NCBI GenBank assembly: GCA_021151615.1
Contig: JAGKXA010000029.1
Location: 1 to 27,734 of the forward strand
Source: Cellvibrionaceae bacterium
GTDB taxonomy: Bacteria > Pseudomonadota > Gammaproteobacteria > Pseudomonadales > Cellvibrionaceae
Length of the DNA: 27,734 nucleotides
Reading direction: 5' to 3'
The notes beneath the pieces were generated by a model that made no database searches, had not been told where the DNA came from, and was given only the letters and a program-made list of their open reading frames with translations. Both the position numbers and the translations under genes were made by a program. Below are positions 24,075 through 27,734 of this stretch, piece after piece (within the stretch, counting starts at the first letter, position 1; each line of letters starts with the position of its first letter).

Positions 24075-25874
24075 TTATTTTGGCGTTAACGCCTGCACTG
24101 CAGCAGTTACATACACCAATGGCGCATTCCAGTTAATAGCAATTTCGTTGCTCGCGTAACTACAATAATTGTCCAAATAAGATTTCGCTGCGACCGAGGA
24201 TGGATATGTAGCATTGCAATCGGATTTATCCTGTTGCCCAGGCTGTGGGCCACCCGCAATAAAACCAGGAATTGGCTCTGCAATTCCATCTGCCTCTGAC
24301 GGGCGATGATGTGGATGCAAAGTAGATTTTTCACCAAAACCTGTAACAAACGAAGTATCCGTTGCGTTACGACCGAGCACATAATCCAGTTGCGATTGCG
24401 CCACATCAAGATACTCGCGCTTGCCGGTTAAGCGATAGGCCTGCACCAACATCAACGCCTGATTCAAGGCGCCTGAATTGCTGCCCCATACAAAATCCCC
24501 TTTTTGCATACTGGTTTTATAAGGCGATACCGACCACGCAGTGTGCAAACTTGCAGCGAGGGATTCGATGCGATTAGCAATTAATACTTGATCGGCCACT
24601 GGTGTTAAATGATTGCGATGCTGCGCCAGAGACACCCAGGCCAAGCCGCGTACATCACCCCATGACGGCACTGTATTCTGTGTTTCATTTGGTTTAAGCG
24701 CGCTATAGAAAGCATCGTCCCTGGTAGTGATATACAACTCAGCCGCCGCCCATGCAAATTCATCCGCGAGATTTTTATCGCCATATTCACCGGTTTTCAC
24801 ATCGCTCGGCTGCTGGTAGGTAATTGTCGGATTGGCATTTGCCCAAGCCCAGGCTGACTCCGCCGCCGCCAACATCTTTGCTGACAGACCCGGCAGCTCG
24901 TTTTCATATTGCACGAATACGCGACTGGCAGTCGCCATAACCGCCGCGAAATCCAAGGCGGCCGCCGTGGTTTTTTGCACCACATAACGCTCACTGGTTG
25001 CCTGGTGCGGCATCACAGTGCCATCAAAATTTTTGTTGGTGAGCTTGTGATAAACCCCACCATCATTTGGGTCCTGCATGCTCAGCATCCACTCCAGATT
25101 CCACAAAATTTCGTCGAGTAAATCCGGGACTGAATTACCACTCTCGGGAATCACCAAATTTTGTGCATTAAATAATTCCGGAAAATGTTCGTAAGCGGCA
25201 AGCAAACTGTAAGTGGCTATGCCGGAGTTCACTATGTACTTGTTGTAATCGCCCGCGTCATACCAACCTTTGGGACTGGCAATTACCGAACCCGCAGGGC
25301 GCGCTTCACTCGCAGCGGACGGATGTATCAATACCTGGGTGTCCGGGTGCCCCAGGGGACGCGCAAATTTCCCGGCATGCTCCGGTAACAACTCCGCACT
25401 GGTGCGATTGAAATAAAACGCCTTGATACTCGCTGCTAGCAATGGCTCATAGGCATCGGCAGCAATGGTAAATACCGGTGAATCCGCAAGGCCTTCAATA
25501 TGGATTTGATAATCGCCAGGTATTTTTACACCGGAAAAATCGGCCAGTTTTATACTTTCACCGGAAGCATCCCAGACCGCCCCCAGCCCTAAACGCCCAC
25601 TAAATACTTCAGTTGCTGTACCGGCTTTTACCACTTTAAAACTGGTCTCCGCTACATCGGGTACCACCGCAAGCTTCATTGACTCCAGCAAAAAGCCCAC
25701 TTGATTCAATTTGATCAAACCGGCAGCGGGCGCAACCGCGCTGGAGGTCGTACTGGCAGCACCACCGGAATTGCCGCCAGAACTATCGTTACCGCCACTG
25801 CCGCAGGCCACCAGAAAGCCGGAAAGACTTATTAGAGCAACAAATTTGGTCAAAGGGTTGAAGGAAAATTGCAT
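24075..25874 (-). CDS. GH9 cellulase (endoglucanase) lipoprotein with CelD N-terminal Ig-like domain
   Basis: 599 residues. The start at 25874 is chosen because GGAG lies 6 bp before it; a second in-frame ATG four codons upstream has no such site. Lipobox LVAC (Cys24) is followed by a Gly/Ser-rich spacer, an Ig-like CelD_N domain (about 52-140, beginning LIKLNQVGFLLES) and a GH9 (alpha/alpha)6 catalytic domain (about 145-598). Catalytic features present: GWYDAGDYNKY (Asp206/Asp209), TLHPHHRPS (about 518-526), and the proton-donor region SNEIAINWNAP (Glu577). It would cut beta-1,4-glucan, anchored at the outer membrane and facing cellodextrins or soluble glucan. It has no CBM, unlike the redox proteins on the left. 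It has its own terminator, so it is probably monocistronic. Confidence 0.94.
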   Translation of the reverse strand: MQFSFNPLTKFVALISLSGFLVACGSGGNDSSGGNSGGAASTTSSAVAPAAGLIKLNQVGFLLESMKLAVVPDVAETSFKVVKAGTATEVFSGRLGLGAVWDASGESIKLADFSGVKIPGDYQIHIEGLADSPVFTIAADAYEPLLAASIKAFYFNRTSAELLPEHAGKFARPLGHPDTQVLIHPSAASEARPAGSVIASPKGWYDAGDYNKYIVNSGIATYSLLAAYEHFPELFNAQNLVIPESGNSVPDLLDEILWNLEWMLSMQDPNDGGVYHKLTNKNFDGTVMPHQATSERYVVQKTTAAALDFAAVMATASRVFVQYENELPGLSAKMLAAAESAWAWANANPTITYQQPSDVKTGEYGDKNLADEFAWAAAELYITTRDDAFYSALKPNETQNTVPSWGDVRGLAWVSLAQHRNHLTPVADQVLIANRIESLAASLHTAWSVSPYKTSMQKGDFVWGSNSGALNQALMLVQAYRLTGKREYLDVAQSQLDYVLGRNATDTSFVTGFGEKSTLHPHHRPSEADGIAEPIPGFIAGGPQPGQQDKSDCNATYPSSVAAKSYLDNYCSYASNEIAINWNAPLVYVTAAVQALTPK

Positions 25875-25880
25875 AGGGGT

Positions 25881-25884
25881 CTCC
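25881..25884 (-). promoter_or_regulatory. Ribosome-binding site fixing the GH9 start
   Basis: On the minus strand GGAG sits 6 bp before the ATG at 25874; this G-rich site overlaps the alternative upstream ATG, which itself has no ribosome-binding site. Confidence 0.7.
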
Positions 25885-25954
25885 ATTGCAGGCTAGTTGA
25901 TAGCACTGTCGTTATGTTTATCGCTGTTGTGTGGGGTAAGACGCGGCGCAATCT

Positions 25955-26013
25955 AAAGTGCAAACCACTTTGGAGCGCCCCGATTTACGCAAAAAACCTG
26001 AAGTGGTGACCAC
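25955..26013. promoter_or_regulatory. Cluster of AAGTGG-type inverted repeats upstream of GH9
   Basis: Within the 202-bp gap between hda and the GH9 gene there are AAAGTG-CAAAC-CACTTT (25955-25971) and GTGGT-G-ACCAC (26003-26013, preceded by AA). The half-sites are alike: ACCACTT at 25964-25970 is the complement of AAGTGGT at 26001-26007. This may be a paired operator controlling the GH9 gene. Alternatively the second repeat, followed on the minus strand by TTCAGGTTTTTT, could be a weak terminator for hda. Confidence 0.35.
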
Positions 26014-26076
26014 GACAGAAACTAGTTGTCGCGGATATCAGAATTGGAATGATTGTGGGTGCGAAACCCGACGGGA

Positions 26077-26790
26077 TCAAATAGCTAATACTTTCTTTAC
26101 AAACGGAATGGTCAATTTGCGCTGTTCAGCTAGCGAGGCATGATCCAGCCGCTGCAACTGCCAGAAAAGCTCATTGGTATCGCGCGGCAAACGTTGGATG
26201 ATGTATTGCGCCACTTCATCACCCAACTCCAGGCCGCGGGCCCGAGCGCGCAATTGCAGGGCCTGCTGCTTTTCTTCATCACTCAGGCTCTGCACCTGAT
26301 AAGTAATACCCCACTGCAAACGCGAGCGTAAATCCTCCAGCGAAATGGCCAGCTCGCGCGGACTGTGTTCGGCTGCTACCAACAAGCGCTTTCCCTGCTC
26401 GCGCAAACGATTGTACAAATTGAAAATAGCCAATTCCCAGTCAGTTCGCCCCGCGACAGAGGGCAGGCAATCGAGGCAAACCAGATCGAGGGCCTCAAGG
26501 CCAATAAACAATTCATCCGGAGCGTAGCCCACCAGATCACGCAATGGCAGGTATTGTGCCGACAAACCCGACTCCTGGGCTTGATGACAAGCGGCCTGTA
26601 GGAGATGGGTTAGCCCGCAACCCGGCGCACCCCACAAGTAAATAAATGCTTCGCCGCTCGCATCCAGCTGCGCGCGCAAGCCCTGTACCACCATGGCATT
26701 GTGGGTTGCAGCAGGTGCGTAAAAATTTTCAAAGGTGGCGTCATCATTCAAATTGACGCTGAGGGATAACTGTTGCGGCAAGTCAATCAT
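26077..26790 (-). CDS. hda: DnaA regulatory inactivator Hda
   Basis: 237 residues from the ATG; an in-frame TTG 15 bp upstream is less likely. The clamp-binding motif QLSL is at 7-10. Then comes a AAA+ core with a degenerate Walker A (LWGAPGCGLTHLLQA) and Walker B (LVCLDCLP), and the conserved RLQWGITYQVQ.LSDEEKQQALQLRARARG stretch and C-terminal RKLTIPFVK. Bound to the DNA-loaded beta clamp, Hda stimulates ATP hydrolysis by DnaA and so prevents re-initiation of replication. Placed 18 bp after the DUF2066 gene, probably cotranscribed. The same DUF2066-hda order exists in Pseudomonas. Confidence 0.95.
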   Translation of the reverse strand: MIDLPQQLSLSVNLNDDATFENFYAPAATHNAMVVQGLRAQLDASGEAFIYLWGAPGCGLTHLLQAACHQAQESGLSAQYLPLRDLVGYAPDELFIGLEALDLVCLDCLPSVAGRTDWELAIFNLYNRLREQGKRLLVAAEHSPRELAISLEDLRSRLQWGITYQVQSLSDEEKQQALQLRARARGLELGDEVAQYIIQRLPRDTNELFWQLQRLDHASLAEQRKLTIPFVKKVLAI

Positions 26791-26808
26791 AACTACTTCT
26801 GCCAAACT

Positions 26809-27734
26809 CTATTTTTGCCAAACGTAAATTAAAGGATCCTCCAGGGTACCGGCATGAGCAGGTATGAACGGAGTTGCGGGTGCTGTATTTGTCGCCGGCG
26901 CACCATCAAGCTGAGCATTAGCGGCTTGCTCGCTCGCAAGAGCCTGATCCAACTCTGCCATAGCTTCGGCATCCATAACGGAATCTGGCGCAACAACCGG
27001 ACTGGCAGGATCACCTGCCGCTACTACCTGAACACCGGCATTAGAGAGACTATCGGATTGCAAAGGTGAAAGGCGGCGACCCAGTGCCAGGGTGCTCATC
27101 AATAATTTGATATCGCCCTCGGTAGTCAAACGCACCAGCAGCCCATCGGCATTCACTGTCACCACTTCCATATGCTGCACCATGGCCAGATCATCCAGAT
27201 AACGCTGCGCCTGCTTGAAGGCACCGAAACTGATGATATTGCCTACTCGCAACACAATGGTTTGTGGCCCCTGATTGGTGGGCATAATTGCGTATTGGTT
27301 AGCAAAGTAATCTGCCGCCCGATCAATGGCCGATGCAAACAGTCCCGCAACTTCCGGAGTTTCATCCGCAAAGGTTTGCGGGTAATTGCCATGAATCAAT
27401 TGCCAGTCGCCCAACCAGGGACCCAACGCTGGCGGCAACGCCAGGGCTGCATCTGCGATTGAAGATGCTTCACTTGAGCTGGCAACAACTGATGATGAGG
27501 ATTCACTACTTGCCACCAGCCCTGGATCGGTTGCAGCAGCCAGATCCTTCACTATCGGCAACGGAATAGGCCCAAGGCTTGTGGGCATGTAACGTCCAAC
27601 GAGGATTGCATCCGCTTTATACCGCAATGACGCGGCTTTGATTTTTTCCACATCAACAGCCCAGAGATCATCGGCGGTTAACGACAAACTGTCTTCCAGA
27701 TCCAGCTTGGGGAACGCCAGCGGCAAACCGCGAT
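26809..27734 (-). CDS. DUF2066 family protein, 5' partial
   Basis: The minus-strand frame remains open to the right edge, so the N-terminus is outside the window; about 308 residues are visible. The family is a likely envelope protein of unknown function that precedes hda in Pseudomonas. Recognisable segments are YKADAILVGRYM, LGPWLGDWQL and LRVGNIISFGAFKQAQRYLDDL. Two low-complexity stretches, a Ser-rich one (ASSESSSSVVASSSEASS, in the middle) and an Ala/Asp-rich C-terminal tail (about 55 residues before LEDPLIYVWQK), look like lineage-specific insertions. Confidence 0.82.
   Translation of the reverse strand, partial: RGLPLAFPKLDLEDSLSLTADDLWAVDVEKIKAASLRYKADAILVGRYMPTSLGPIPLPIVKDLAAATDPGLVASSESSSSVVASSSEASSIADAALALPPALGPWLGDWQLIHGNYPQTFADETPEVAGLFASAIDRAADYFANQYAIMPTNQGPQTIVLRVGNIISFGAFKQAQRYLDDLAMVQHMEVVTVNADGLLVRLTTEGDIKLLMSTLALGRRLSPLQSDSLSNAGVQVVAAGDPASPVVAPDSVMDAEAMAELDQALASEQAANAQLDGAPATNTAPATPFIPAHAGTLEDPLIYVWQK

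Overview
The window looks like a chromosomal segment of a cellulose-degrading gammaproteobacterium of the Cellvibrio type (order Cellvibrionales, close to Saccharophagus/Teredinibacter). The evidence is CBM2 cellulose-binding modules joined by polyserine linkers, a GH9 lipoprotein, and housekeeping genes (avtA, yihY, arsC, wrbA, a DUF2069 gene, sppA, hda, a DUF2066 gene) whose sequences and partial order resemble Pseudomonas. Base composition is moderate, with no obvious foreign island, tRNA, rRNA, insertion sequence or CRISPR array.

Left part (1-12.4 kb, all + strand): two consecutive, paralogous redox/cellulose loci. Locus 1 is a large secreted CBM2-YceI-FN3-like-cytochrome c protein with a C-terminal planctomycete-type DUF1587/1595/1592/1588/1585 block (cut by the window edge), followed by a Tat-exported DUF1552 protein and a strong terminator. 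After about 680 bp of AT-rich non-coding DNA, locus 2 is a tight three-gene operon: CBM2 / Cip1-like jelly roll / YceI; a second large CBM2-YceI-FN3-like protein with two cytochrome c domains plus the DUF1587-1585 block; and a second Tat DUF1552 protein, again ending at a strong terminator. These resemble the Cbp2D/Cbp2E redox proteins reported as needed for cellulose use in Cellvibrio japonicus. The likely theme is electron transfer at the cellulose surface, for example to lytic polysaccharide monooxygenases, although no LPMO gene lies in this window.

Middle part (12.4-20.3 kb): a minus-strand group (yihY, a stand-alone CheY-like receiver, avtA) diverges from a plus-strand cluster arsC-wrbA-DUF2069-sppA, followed by a membrane-anchored AraC-type regulator.

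Right part (20.3-27.7 kb): a secreted amidohydrolase converges, with a 5-bp gap, on a lipoprotein that fuses a PQQ-type sugar dehydrogenase to a di-haem cytochrome region. Next to it is a GH9 cellulase lipoprotein on the same minus strand, then hda and a DUF2066 gene (cut by the right edge). In Pseudomonas, hda, the DUF2066 gene, the DUF2069 gene, wrbA, arsC and yihY lie together (from memory). Here sppA, the regulator, the amidohydrolase, the dehydrogenase and the cellulase sit between the DUF2069 gene and hda, so polysaccharide genes appear to have been inserted into a conserved block.

The most interesting content is the set of multi-domain redox proteins: two duplicated haem/YceI/CBM2 plus DUF1552 loci and a sugar dehydrogenase-cytochrome fusion beside a cellulase. 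Together they could form an extracellular electron route from sugar oxidation to cellulose attack. That link is inference.
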